The notes beneath the pieces were generated by a model. That model was not told the DNA's origin, did no database searches, and saw nothing but the letters and a program-made list of their open reading frames with translations. A stretch of 64,000 nt of DNA, taken from Taudactylus pleione (taxonomy: Eukaryota; Chordata; Amphibia; Anura; Myobatrachidae). A program made the translations under genes and the position numbers. Shown here piece by piece: positions 34,535-45,625 of this stretch; within the stretch, counting starts at the first letter, position 1; every line of letters starts with the position of its first letter. The stretch is from NCBI GenBank assembly GCA_031769625.1, contig JAUIMM010000169.1:11342001-11406000 (forward strand), in the 5' to 3' direction.

Positions 34535-35445
34535 ATGTTTAGTATTACTGCCTAACATTACTGCCTCACAGCACTGAGGTCCTGGGTTTGATTCCCACTA
34601 CAGCCCTATCTGTGTGGAGTTTGTATATTCTCCCTGTGCTTGCGTGGGTTTACTCCGGTTTCCTCCCATACTCCAAAAATATACTGGTAGGTTAATTGGT
34701 TCGCAACAAAAATTAACCCTATTGTGTAAGTATGTGTGTGTACATGTGGTTGGGAATATAAGGCCTGATTCAGAGCCGGACGCTATTTGCGCTATTTTGT
34801 TCCAAAAAAGGGGCCTGCTATTTAAATTGAGCGCTTGCTCATTGCGGTTTGTTGACGCCTCTATGTCTGAGCGAGCGAACGAAAAATGCGCTCGCTATTT
34901 TGTAAAGACGCCCCTTTGCCGTTCGCATCACACATCATCTCCGGTATTTATTTGATTAATCGGGTACATCGAAAGGCATCTGAACTGCTCGCAGTGCTTG
35001 TGGTAGCTTTTTCCTACCGCAACCATTGCGAGCAGTTCAGGCTAAAAGACAACCAAGTGACATGGTCGATGACGCTCCTTTACTAATTATGCACTCCCAT
35101 TAAACGCCCTTTTTACCGTTAGGCATGCCTGCGTTCGGATCTACACTCCCCCGTTTTCAAGCACCTTCCCCTGTTACCACCCACAAACGGTACATTCTGT
35201 CAATCAAATTAGCAGCCCCTCACTGTTTTGCGAGCGCTCGATTTCTGACCACAATGACTGGTTTGCGCATGCGCATTAAGACCCATATGCATGCGCAGTT
35301 GTGCGAGCATCGCTCATAGCGAACGAGCGGCCGCTTACGAGTGGCTCTGAATCAGGCCCATAGATTGTAAGCTCCACTGGGGCAGGGACTGATGTGAATG
35401 GACAAAAATTCTCTGTAATGCGCTATGGAATATGTGTGCGGCCTA
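34535..35445 (+). mobile_element. tRNA-like SINE split by a MITE
   Basis: A tRNA-type head with a box B-like ggtttgattcc at 34585-34595 is followed by the conserved body gtgtggagtttgtatattct and cgtgggtttactccggtttc. The tail (tagattgtaagctcc, cagggactgatgtgaatgg, gcgctatggaatatgtgtg) follows at 35360-35445. A subfamily A MITE separates the two parts. The body resembles widespread vertebrate SINEs with LINE-derived tails. The exact family name is not claimed. Confidence 0.75.
34761..35359. mobile_element. GGGCCTGATTCAG-family MITE, subfamily A, in a SINE
   Basis: The ends aggcctgattcagagccg and ggctctgaatcaggccc are flanked by ATA (34758-34760 and 35360-35362). The orientation is reversed relative to 736-1328. 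Confidence 0.87.
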
Positions 35446-35690
35446 CGGCCGTGCATGCGCAGAGGGACCCCCTGGTCCTAAACCTGGAAGTCCCCACACC
35501 GCAAAGGGCCGCTCTTATCAAGTGAGATGTCCTTTGCTAAAGTGGTGTATGTGCTGAGTTCTGATTGGAGGAGCCCATCACATGCTCCTCTGACTTGTGA
35601 AGATCAGCAGCAGAGCAGCCTCATGGGAGTGACTCATTGTGAGGTTGTGCCTGCTCTTCCGGCTGACTGAGGGTGCTGTGGCTTCATGTG
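35446..35690. other. Unassigned GC-rich sequence
   Basis: Contains a ggcctacggccgtgcatgcg fold and a tggagg.gccatcacatgct segment related to 55935-55965. No gene is recognised. Confidence 0.35.
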
Positions 35691-36060
35691 AGTACACTGT
35701 GGTATAATGTGGGAGCTTTGGCATAATGATAGGTCTCTACAGTATGGTATAATATAGAGGCACACAGTATGGCATAATGTCGAGGACACTGCAGTGTGAC
35801 ATAATGTGGGGGGCACTACAGTGTGGCACAATTTTGGTTGAACTACTGAAAGACAATGTGGGAGGGGGGCTATAGTGTGGCATAATGTGTGGGGCACTAC
35901 AATAAGGCATAATGTGGATGCACTACAGTTTCGCATAATGTGGGGAGCACTAGAGTGTGGTATAATGTGTGGACACTACAGTGTGGCATAATGTGGGGAG
36001 CAGTATAGTGTGGCATAATGTGGGGGGCACTACAGTTTTGTATAATGTTAGAAAGAATTG
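35690..36060. repeat. Tandem array GTGTGGCATAATGTGGGGAG
   Basis: About 13 degenerate 25-30 bp units. Each has cagtgtggcataatgtgg or variants followed by cactaca. Read in reverse, the unit equals the cattatgccacac word of the 56990-57300 array, so both arrays are related. Confidence 0.88.
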
Positions 36061-36860
36061 ATGGGGGCAATATTGGCGGTGGTTATTGGAGGGGGTGTGG
36101 GAGTGTCAGCAGTTTTGCTAATTTATTCATAGCTACTATAGGAAGTTGTTCATTTATTATATGTGCAGGTTTCATCTTCAGTGCCTATTTATATTACTTC
36201 TCCTGTAACTTGCCTGCCATGGTATTATGAACAAACCACTGCCTGAGGAAGATAATTTAAAAAAGTATTTTTTGACCCTTCAGGAGTGTGTTCACGCAGG
36301 ACAAACACACAGTGGAGGATCTTGGCTCGGGCAAGCAGTGCTATTGGCCGGGGCGCTGCGTCCTGAGGGCGCAGACACAGTGTCCCCAACGGCGCATCTA
36401 AACAGACGGCACCTGCTCGCGCTTGCCCGTCCGGCTCTTGCACTGCCGTCTTACCATACAGCAGCTGCCATTTCCTTCCGCCTACCTGTCTCACAGAATG
36501 CCAATGCTGCACCTCCGTTGCATTCTGGGAGACCCAGAATGCTAGGCGCGGCCACCGACGTCACTGAGCAGGGGAGAGAGGATCGCCGGGACGGACTGCC
36601 GAGAGAAGTGCGGGCTGCAGTGATTGCTGTTGGGCGTGGGTCGTCCGACTTCTCGGTCCTCCTCACACCTCGGTCACTCCCTTCCAGCCGGATGCACAGT
36701 GAATGGTCATCTGAATTTTGTGAGTCAGCCTTGTCCTGGCCCCAGCAACAGGCAGAGCATGGCATTGGGCGTGGTGGTGGTAAGTTAAGTATTACATCCA
36801 TGCGGTACTAGTAGTATTCTTTCTAACTATGTGCTCAGACACCTAAGTCCCTGACTGATC
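36061..36860. other. CpG-rich stretch with long frames, unassigned
   Basis: It contains a gcattctgggagacccagaatgc hairpin and many CpGs. Overlapping frames of 194 and 116 codons exist on opposite strands. Neither shows domains or a start context that I trust, so I do not call a gene. Confidence 0.35.
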
Positions 36861-37345
36861 TGACGGAATCGGTATGGTTCAAATCCTGGCAGCGGCAGCC
36901 CGGCGGAGGAGGGAATCCCGAGCTTCCCCAGGTAAGTATAAACTAACCTAAGTTTACCCCCTAACCCTCCCTTAGGGGTGCCTAACCCCCCCTGTGCCTA
37001 ACCCAAATCCCTCCTCTAAGTGCCTAAACCTAATCCCCCCATCCCCGCCGCCTAAACCTAAGGGGGAGTGCCTAACCCTGACCCTCCCTCCCCCTAGCCT
37101 AACCCTAACCTCCCGGGGGGGTGTCAAACCCTATGTCCCCCCTGGGAGCCCTAAACCTAACCCTACCCCCCCCCCCCGGCGGCTGTCCGCGCCCGGCATC
37201 CCTTCGATCGGGATGCCGGGCGCCGGTCTCCCGGCATCGGTAAAATGACAGGCGTCTACATTTAGACGCCTGATTTTAGCCCTCGCCAGGATTTAGTAGT
37301 CTAGAAGCTGGCGGTCGGCATTCCGTCCGCCGGCTTCATAAACGT
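36860..37345. mobile_element. MITE with telomere-like tract (copy 3)
   Basis: The ctaaccctccc and gcctaaacctaa tract at about 36940-37180 is followed by a cggcatcccttcgatcggga hairpin and a gacaggcgtctacatttaga hairpin. Its layout equals that of 15960-16435. Confidence 0.6.
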
Positions 37346-37639
37346 ATACCGTTAGCACATGTGTAGTGGTCTCATTTCACCACAATTGGCCAGCATTGCA
37401 GGGGTTACTGGGCGGCTCACTACCTCTTTGACTCCTCCATGCACACCACTACCTCTGTGACCCCTTAATACAGCACTCTCTATCAGCGCTACCCCCTCAC
37501 TGACCCCTTCACACCAAACACTGCAATGCACTGCCTCCATGACCCCTTCATGCCTACCACAACCTCCTTTGACTATATAACTGACTGCCAAGCACAGGAG
37601 CAGATCACTGACCTCTCCAACTATATATTTGCACAGGGC

Positions 37640-38090
37640 TTTTTCATTACGGAACGCTATTGTGATCGCAGTTGCGATTACGCATGCAGTCTCACTGCGA
37701 AAATATGCTAATGATTGCAATCGCAATGCCATCGCAGCCAAACATAAGGACGCCCACTTTACCTTACACACATCAGTAATACTTTGCAAGTCTGCGAAAA
37801 CATCGGTAACATCGAGTACAATCGGAGCCTCACACACACTTGGACAAGACCTGCCCTTATTCAGGAATTGCTAACCTCATCGCACACAGAGAAAGCCCAA
37901 GCTGTGTATGGCATCACAATGGTTTATTTATGCACGTCTGACCACACCCCAGTCACTACCCCCCAAATGGTCACTTCCTGGTAATCACTCTGCGATGGGA
38001 CTGTGTAGTCACTGCGATCTCAGTCCTGAATGCAGTGGAGTCTTCACGCAAACGTAAATCGCAGTTGCGATTGGTAATGAATCATGCACA
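37640..38090. mobile_element. Probable MITE with CATTACGGAACGC ends
   Basis: Ends cattacggaacgctatt and gcgattggtaatgaat bracket gatcgcagttgcgatta segments similar to subfamily C interiors. Target duplication not identified. Confidence 0.45.
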
Positions 38091-38129
38091 TTGTTTGCTT
38101 CCTTCCTGTATGTAATAAGAAGTTATAGT

Positions 38130-38610
38130 GGGGCCTATCACATATGTTTCACAAAAGCATGTGAAAAATTTACATTTTCACAAACTTTTGTAAAAATAAG
38201 TGTCAGGGTTATTCATCAAGTTCCGAAAAAGCATTTTTTTTTTGGAACTTGATGGTGTCACTGAATGCCATTTTCAGATGGCGTACAGCCCCACAATAAC
38301 CTTCACATGCTGCTGTTTACATGGCAGCCTGTGAAGATTTACAAGGCAGCCACAGCAGAGGGATCTGTTCAGATCCCTCCCTGCTGTGTCTGCACTGCAG
38401 AGCCCCGGAACTGAGAGCGAACACCAACCGAACACAAGTGAGCCGGTAGACTCTGGCACAGACTAGTGCCCAGAGTCTACTGCTGAGCTCAGTGCACTGC
38501 TGGCCGCCGGGTAAAAAGTAGGGTGCCACAGACATAGACTGCACATGGCACCCTCCTGTCTAAATACGCCCCTGCATGAATATCAGAATAAGAATCAGGC
38601 CCTACATTCA
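38130..38610. mobile_element. Hairpin-chain MITE, GGGCCTATCAC type
   Basis: Starts ggggcctatcacatatg and ends near agaatcaggccctac. The interior is a run of hairpins: caagttccg, catgctgctg, gggatctgttcagatccc and gactctgg words each paired with its inverse. An aaatacgcccctg hAT-type end occurs at about 38567-38577. The boundaries are approximate. Confidence 0.45.
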
Positions 38611-39135
38611 CACTACATGCTCCAAAATAAATCTGGATATTTAGTCCATGTCAACCCTTTTTTCACCCTGTCGACCTACTGACTGTCTATCTAAAAACTG
38701 TCTACTTTTTTACCACACCCACTGTGAGTGGAGCTGCCACTGAATTGTGTACAACTCGGAATCACCTGTAAATGCGCACACTCTGCTATGGAATATGCGC
38801 AGTGATAATAATCGTGAGACTTGCTACCCCTTTGTGCCCTACATGTGTACAAAGTCATTGTATAGGTACTATATAGATGTAGCTTTATAGCTAGCCCCCT
38901 CTTTTTTACATCAACTTTCACAAATTACAGTAGTTTAACTGCACATTACTCTCTTATATAAACAGCCCAGGGGAGCGTGGGCACAACGATGTGAGCATCT
39001 GTTCTGCCACTTCTAAGCTCTTAATTACTATGCCCCCCTGCTCCATCTAAGTCACATGTACACCAAGCAGACAGGAAATATCAGCCTTTTTGCACTGGAA
39101 AAATGAATAGTTCAAGCTGTCCCAGTTTCCCCATT
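38611..39135. other. Unassigned sequence
   Basis: No gene or defined element. Confidence 0.35.
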
Positions 39136-39138
39136 GCT

Positions 39139-39139
39139 C

Positions 39140-39186
<47 letters not shown>
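39139..39186. repeat. (ATT)n microsatellite
   Basis: About 16 ATT units without interruption. Confidence 0.95.
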
Positions 39187-39373
39187 GGGCCTTAAAGTGT
39201 TTATAGTTGTATGATATGTTAGGGCTAGGAGATGTGCTTATTTGGAAATGCAAGTGCCCCATTCTGATCAAACAATTGTCTAGACATTTTCTGAACACTC
39301 CTCCATCTTCACACACAGTTACCTTCTTTGCATGCACAGCCCAAATTTAGGTGACATCACAAACACATTAGCA

Positions 39374-39662
39374 CAGGGACGTAACTAGGGTAGTGCAACC
39401 TGTGCCATGGCACAGGGCACCGCAGGGCAGAGGGCGCTGTTTGGACCTGTCAATTTTCCTGTTTATTATCATTCTCATTTGTAGCTTCCTTTTATCCCCA
39501 GCATCTCCTGGTCTCCCCTATCTCTTCCCTGGCCCTTCCCCATGAGGCCATGGCCCTTTTTCAGGTGCACTATCTTATGTCCCTATTTAAAAAAATGGCG
39601 GGGGGGGGGGGCGCCAATGCTCTCTCTGGCACAGGGCACCAAAAAGTCTAGTTACAGCTCTG
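39374..39662. mobile_element. hAT-type MITE, TIR CAGGGACGTAACTAG
   Basis: The left end cagggacgtaactaggg and the right end ctagttacagctctg are inverted. The 8-bp flanks cattagca and cattagga are a duplication with one mismatch. The interior is the reverse of 2226-2506, so both belong to one family. Confidence 0.85.
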
Positions 39663-40165
39663 CATTAGGATATATGCCCCACGCTCTGCAGTCTATATAT
39701 TAAGTGATAACACCTTTTTTGCACACAGACTTCTGCAGTACCTGTAGTTTATCAATTGGCAAAATTCTAAACTTTTTGCCACTAGGTACCACTATTGTGA
39801 GAGGGCATTACTTATACCCAGCGATGGAGAACCAATGAGAGGCTTCAATGGATCACCTCAGAATCAAATCTAAACAAAAGCGGGTACTTCAGATTGCTGG
39901 AACCCTTTGCCAGCAGCGTTAGGCTGCCGGTAAGGAGTTTGACAGGATTCAATAGGTGCCCTAGATTGAAAAATTGCTTAGAAATTGTAATCTATATCAC
40001 TGCAATATGCAGTAATAAGGAATGCACTCACTGACCCACCAATTCTAAATAAGACCCCTCTATGCTGTGCAATATTTTTAAATGCATGATCCAGTGTCAG
40101 TAGGAGAGTGGATAGTGACACTTTTGCATGCCCTTCAAGTGAGCAACCTATACACTTGTACAACA
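39663..40165. other. Unassigned sequence
   Basis: No gene is recognised. Confidence 0.35.
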
Positions 40166-40169
40166 CATA

Positions 40170-40376
40170 CTTGTCTACTCCTGGCCGCACGCAAGTCTCC
40201 TGGGCTCACTTTGACCCAGCCCCACCCCCTCCCCCCACAGCCGACTTCTTACCGAGCGAAAGAGGGCTGTCCAGGAGACACAATGGTGGTATTAGTGGCC
40301 TCCCTCCCTGCTTTATAATGGCCAGTGATCTAGGCATTGTACAGTGGGGACAGGGCCACAATGACTTGTAATGATT
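40170..40376. mobile_element. CTTGCCKAC-type MITE, eroded
   Basis: It starts ta-cttgtctactcctggcc and later has ctaggcattgtacagtgggg and ccacaatgactt, the order seen in 21186-21480. The right end is not found. Confidence 0.5.
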
Positions 40377-40577
40377 TATGGGAGTATAGCAAATAAAATT
40401 GACTATGAGATGCATGCTTACTAGATATTTAACTTGCTATTTATAGAAAACAAAAATGTGGGATCTCTTCTGTATGAAGATAAAGAGTATGTAATGGCTC
40501 CCCACCTAATAAAAGCACTTACCCAAATGACTGTCACTTAACTGCTCATTTCACTCACATTATTCCACTGACTAGTC

Positions 40578-40742
40578 CAGTGGTGTCAAACACGGGCCAT
40601 CCAGCTGCAGTGGAACTACACATCCCAGCATGCACAGCATATACTGCCACAGTTTTGCTATTAGGGCATGCTAAAATTGTGGTGAGGCATGTTGGGATAT
40701 GTAGTCCACAACAGCTGGATGGCCACGAGTTTGACACCCCTG
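40578..40742. mobile_element. hAT-type MITE, TIR CAGTGGTGTCAAAC (165 bp)
   Basis: Ends cagtggtgtcaaacacggg and gtttgacacccctg are flanked by gactagtc and gtctagtc, an 8-bp duplication with one mismatch. The arms share cagctg, actacacatcccagcatg and its inverse. It is a full fold-back. Confidence 0.87.
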
Positions 40743-40928
40743 GTCTAGTCAAATTCTATGTGTAAATGCTGAGCAGATATACTCGCACGTAAAACATCCA
40801 TCTTTACACTGCTGCAATTTTCTTTTATTACTCTCCCCTCCACGCTATGGATATTATTCCTTTTCCAGAAGTGTAAAACTCCGGCATTAGACTCCACACA
40901 ACTCATTTAGAAAAATCTATTGGACTAT

Positions 40929-43316
40929 GGACCTGATTCAGATGCGTTCGCGAGCGCACAGCGCTCGCAAGCGGGTTGATGGTCCCCCACTGCGCATGCG
41001 CACGCCGGAGCTGGCTCCGGCGTGTGCATGCGCGAGCCCCAGCAGCTCCGTCGCTCCTCGGCTCACTACAACATGGGGCGGCTGTCGATATTGATTGACA
41101 GCTTACCCCGTTTTGTATAGAAATGGAAAATGTGAACAGCGCTCAACAAGATGTTTATTGTTTTAGGGGGCTGCTTGGTACTGGAGATGTCCTGTCTCCA
41201 ACAAAATTATACTGATAAAAATAGATTTTGTACCATGCGCTCACCTTGTCTATATATCATATTATAGAAAATGTAGCTAAAGTAAAAAATGTGGAGATGA
41301 CAACAGATCTAATGAATGTTATAAACAATCTTTTATTTATATAGACACCATATACCAATGCGTCTAGTGATATGGATGGCTATTTTAGACTCTTATATGT
41401 CTCCTTTCTGGTAGTAGGAGTATGATGGTAAAATAATCTAATAAAAATTATATATGATGATTAAGTCCTATATGGAAGGATCAAGGTATGTCTGGGTGGC
41501 AGGTGTGCCCTTTGAGGGGGTTACCTTTCCGTAAATATATACGGTACCCTTATGTTATAATATCAGCTCAGTATTTGTCCATACCGACTAGTAGCCAAGA
41601 AAAAGTCAGCCAATAGGACTGATCCCAAGTGGGTAAATAATGTCCGGGTGGTAGGTGTGCCCTTTGAGGGGGTTACCTTCCCGTAAATATATACGGTACC
41701 CTATGTCTAAAAAGACAAGTATGTGTATGTCCCTTTGGCTACTTGCAATGTGCTAGGGAAGTGAGGGTAACCTTATGTAGAAAGGTAGCTCTCCGTATGT
41801 GGATATCCACGTACGTGTCCCTGCACTGTCTGAAGCAATGTCCCGGTGATATAGTGAGCCGTGCAAAGTGTGACTGCAGCGTCCCGCTAGCGGGGCTTAC
41901 CGGTCGGCGTCTTCACTGAATGTCACGTGTTGCACTGTCCATGTGGTGTGTGGAGGAGGGGAGCAGTGCGGTATGATTTCAATTGCCGCAGTCAGTCCAG
42001 CCAGACCACTCGCTCAACCTTGAAGAAGGCCTGATTGGCCGAAATGCGTCGACGCCCAGTTTTCCACACACGTGACTAAGGAAGCAGAGAGCCTTGTGCA
42101 CAGCCTCACGCTGCTACTCCTTATCCTCCTAACAGGAAACAGCAGGAAACAGCACCCTCCTCTGCCATACTACAGAGCAGCGTGCATTAGAAGCAGAGGG
42201 TTGAGCGAGTGGTCTGGCTGGACTGACTGCGGCAATTGAAATCATACCGCACTGCTCCCCTCCTCCACACACCACATGGACAGTGCAACACGTGACATTC
42301 AGTGAAGACGCCGACCGGTAAGCCCCGCTAGCGGGACGCTGCAGTCACACTTTGCACGGCTCACTCTATCACAGGGACATTGCTTCAGACAGTGCAGGGA
42401 CACGTACGTGGATATCCACATACGGAGAGCTACCTTTCTACATAAGGTTACCCTCACTTCCCTAGCACATTGCAAGTAGCCAAAGGGACATACACATACT
42501 TGTCTTTTTAGACATAGGGTACCGTATATATTTACGGGAAGGTAACCCCCTCAAAGGGCACACCTACCACCCGGACATTATTTACCCACTTGGGATCAGT
42601 CCTATTGGCTGACTTTTTCTTGGCTACTAGTCGGTATGGACAAATACTGAGCTGATATTATAACATAAGGGTACCGTATATATTTACGGAAAGGTAACCC
42701 CCTCAAAGGGCACACCTGCCACCCAGACATACCTTGATCCTTCCATATAGGACTTAATCATCATATATAATTTTTATTAGATTATTTTACCATCATACTC
42801 CTACTACCAGAAAGGAGACATATAAGAGTCTAAAATAGCCATCCATATCACTAGACGCATTGGTATATGGTGTCTATATAAATAAAAGATTGTTCATAAC
42901 ATTCATTAGATCTGTTGTCATCTCCACATTTTTTACTTTAGCTACATTTTCTATAATATGATATATAGACAAGGTGAGCGCATGGTACAAAATCTATTTT
43001 TACCCCGTTTTGTAGGCAGGGAGGGGGGTGGCTGTGCAAACGGAGGCGTTCCCGAAGGAACGCCTGCTGTTTGGGGGCGGCCCCACTGACATCACTCGTG
43101 AGCCGTAAGCTCACTGGGGCTTGCGGCGGACAAGACCCTACCACAAGGGTCTTGTCGCAAGCCCGATGGTCGCGACCATCACCTGGCCGCTCGTAAAAGC
43201 TGTGGGTGTTCACCCACAGCTTAGCGAGCGGCCAGGAGGCCGGCTCCAATAAAAAACAAAAACGCACTGATTCAGAGCGAGCGCTCTGAAAGAGCGTCCG
43301 GCTAAGAATCAGGGCC
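40929..43316. mobile_element. Subfamily B hairpin-chain MITE, split by a 1.9-kb inverted repeat
   Basis: Ends ggacctgattcagatgcg and aagaatcagggcc are flanked by TAT (40926-40928 and 43317-43319). Hairpins include cgcatgcgcacgccggag. Only 16 bp of the 34-bp palindrome remain at 43165-43180. Positions 41118-42999 are a later insertion. Confidence 0.82.
41118..42999. mobile_element. Head-to-head inverted repeat element, possibly Penelope-like
   Basis: Flanked by the 15-bp duplication ttaccccgttttgta (41103-41117 and 43000-43014). The arms run 41216-42017 and 42198-43001 and are almost identical. The left side has about 100 bp without a partner. The unpaired centre is 42018-42197. Each arm holds two copies of a block with gtgccctttgagggggttac. 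The centre has tgaaga, a ggcc-tgatt-ggcc hairpin and gaaa (42019-42045), which resemble a hammerhead core. A 15-bp duplication suggests retrotransposition rather than a DNA transposase. The Penelope assignment is an inference. Confidence 0.6.
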
Positions 43317-43319
43317 TAT

Positions 43320-45020
43320 GTGCACAGGAGAGCCTGCATATGCCCAGTTACATTTGCTTCTATCTTAATGCTGGAAATACACCACATAAACCAAGCACAG
43401 TACTGATTCCAGCAGCCATACAAGTAATCATATCGCCATACTGAAATTTCGTTGTGAGCCTGATCCTGAGTCAGACACATGTGCGGCTGCTTTTCCTGTT
43501 GGCCATGGTAGCCTGCTTACTACTTTATGCTAATGTGAGTATCCACCCATCTACAGTGGCAAATGCAGGATTTCTAGAGGGGGGTTTCCAAATGCTTGAT
43601 TTTAGAGCGAGTGTGGCCAGTCCATGAAGGGGGCATAATTAGCACTTAACCAGCTTTAATATGCATCATACAAAGTGTGTATTGTGTGTCATAATTCCAG
43701 CAGATACAGGACCAGCGATCACAGTAAGCCATTAGGTGCGGCAGTAGGTCCATCCCGCCTGAGCTGAATGTTTTTATTTTAGATGTGGGCACCATTCCAA
43801 GAACATGCAGCACTTGTAAAATTCTATTATATTACTATCTCTTTTGTGGTAATGGTGTGGGCTCGGAAGGGGGGTTTCCAGGCAGACGGAACCACCCCTG
43901 CGTTTGCCTATGATCTATGCTGATTATCTGTCGGTCTTGCAGAAGGCTGTGCTGCACACTGCTGAGCTTATCACAGCTAGATAAATTGCAGATAGACCTC
44001 AGTCACCATAACAGACTATGGGGACACGATACACTTGAAATTTAAAGAGACCGCATGAAAAATCAATGATTTCTCTGCCATAACTTTGTTCCTAAATTGC
44101 AGGACGCAGTTATAGCATATTTCTCTGGCAACTTAATAAATAGACCCCTAATAATAAGAACATTTTACTTCCAATATCTGCAATATATTTGGGTAAAACA
44201 GGAAGACTGAACTATAGTAACACTCATGCTGAATGATGTATTATTAGGCTACATATCTACAATTGGAGCCTCTAATTGTCTGAGATGAGCAGTGACTGGA
44301 AACAAATATTCATTGGTTTTACATATGTCAGTGCCAGAGGAAATCATAGCTCCCCTCCCATCAGTGTTATGTTTCTAGAAGCACATTTATCACAGCTAGT
44401 TTAAGCCTCTTTACCATCAATAACAACAACAAAAAGCTGTGACATGTTCCACACACATGACTGTCATGGCAAGCAGGGTATGGTGGCATAATAGGTGCAC
44501 AGAATCCCCTAAAAGAAGTAGAATCATTTATGAAACAAGGCTACATTCCTATAACGGGCAATGTGTGACCTGGAACCTAGACAATACATGTGTTATGGCA
44601 AATGGCCAGACAGTATGAAAAGTGGGAACTGTAGATATGTCTGTTTGGCAGGAACTTAATTATTCCCATATTATGGGGGTGATGCATAGTTGAACGCAAG
44701 TCGTCTATAATTGAAGCCAATTTGCATGCACAGAACTAAATGCATATATAGTAGCCCATATGCTGAGTTGTACGCATCCACCTCTATCCGTACTCTTGGT
44801 TTCACAGTCATCATCATTGTCACTGTGCGCTTGCTCCAGCTCTAACCTGGTGCAGTGTATCTATGAGTATGCACAACTCTGCTTCGCTCCCAGTTCTGAC
44901 GACACACTCCCGACATGGCCATGCTAAACGTAACCTGAGCATGATTACCCCATTACCTCCCAGCTATGCCCCTTCAGCCCCAAGTGGAGATGTGATTGAG
45001 TTGCATATGGCTCTGAGGAC
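43320..45020. other. Unassigned sequence
   Basis: No gene or clear element ends. A short direct repeat of ggggggtttccag type occurs near 43580 and 43868. Confidence 0.35.
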
Positions 45021-45023
45021 TTG

Positions 45024-45622
45024 GGGCCTGATTCAGAGACGCTCGTAAGCGGCCGCTCATTCGTTCCGAGCGATGTTTGCCCAACTGCGCATGCGTACGG
45101 ATCGTAATACGCATGCGCGAACCAGTCAGTGCGGCCGCAAATCGTTTTTTCGCTAAATAGCGAATGCCTGCTAATATGAGTGACAGGAGGAGGCGTATGT
45201 GGGTGGTAACAGGGGAAGGTGCTTGAAAACGGGGAGTGGAGATCCGAACGCAGGCGAGCTTAATGGTCAAAACGGGCGTTTTATGGGTGTGCATAATTAT
45301 TACAGCAGCGTCATTGACCACGTCACTGGGTTATTTTATAGTCAGAACTGCTCGCAAATTTGTGGTAGGAAAAATCAACCACAAGAATAGTGAGCAGTTC
45401 ATACGCTGGTCGATGTACTCGATTAATCTAATAAATAGCGGACATGACGTATGATGCGAGCGGCCAGGGGGCGTTTTTATAAAAAAAACGACCGCATGTT
45501 TTGTTCGCTCGTTCAGACATAGAGGCGGCAACAGACCGCAAAGAGCGAACGGTTCATTTGAATAGCCACCCCCTTTTTCTGAACGAGCGAGCGCAAATAG
45601 CGACCGGCTCTGAATCAGGCCC
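45024..45622. mobile_element. GGGCCTGATTCAG-family MITE, subfamily A
   Basis: The ends gggcctgattcagagacg and cggctctgaatcaggccc are flanked by TTG (45021-45023 and 45623-45625). Full length with standard interior blocks. Confidence 0.87.
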
Positions 45623-45625
45623 TTG

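Noticed and set aside
34575..34600. Box B-like sequence, considered as a tRNA gene
   Set aside because: There is no complete cloverleaf, and the downstream body is that of a SINE.
36227..36811. 194-codon open frame in CpG-rich DNA
   Set aside because: An overlapping 116-codon frame exists on the other strand, the region has hairpins, and no domain or splice context is recognisable. It could be an exon, but I cannot support it.
37352..37837. 161-codon minus-strand frame
   Set aside because: It runs from the end of a telomere-like MITE into another probable MITE and has no recognisable domain.
40929..43316. Assembly artefact as an explanation for the long palindrome
   Set aside because: The insertion has a 15-bp duplication in a host element whose two halves and TAT flanks match, and the arms are unequal in length. 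This favours a real insertion, although a palindrome should still be checked with long reads.
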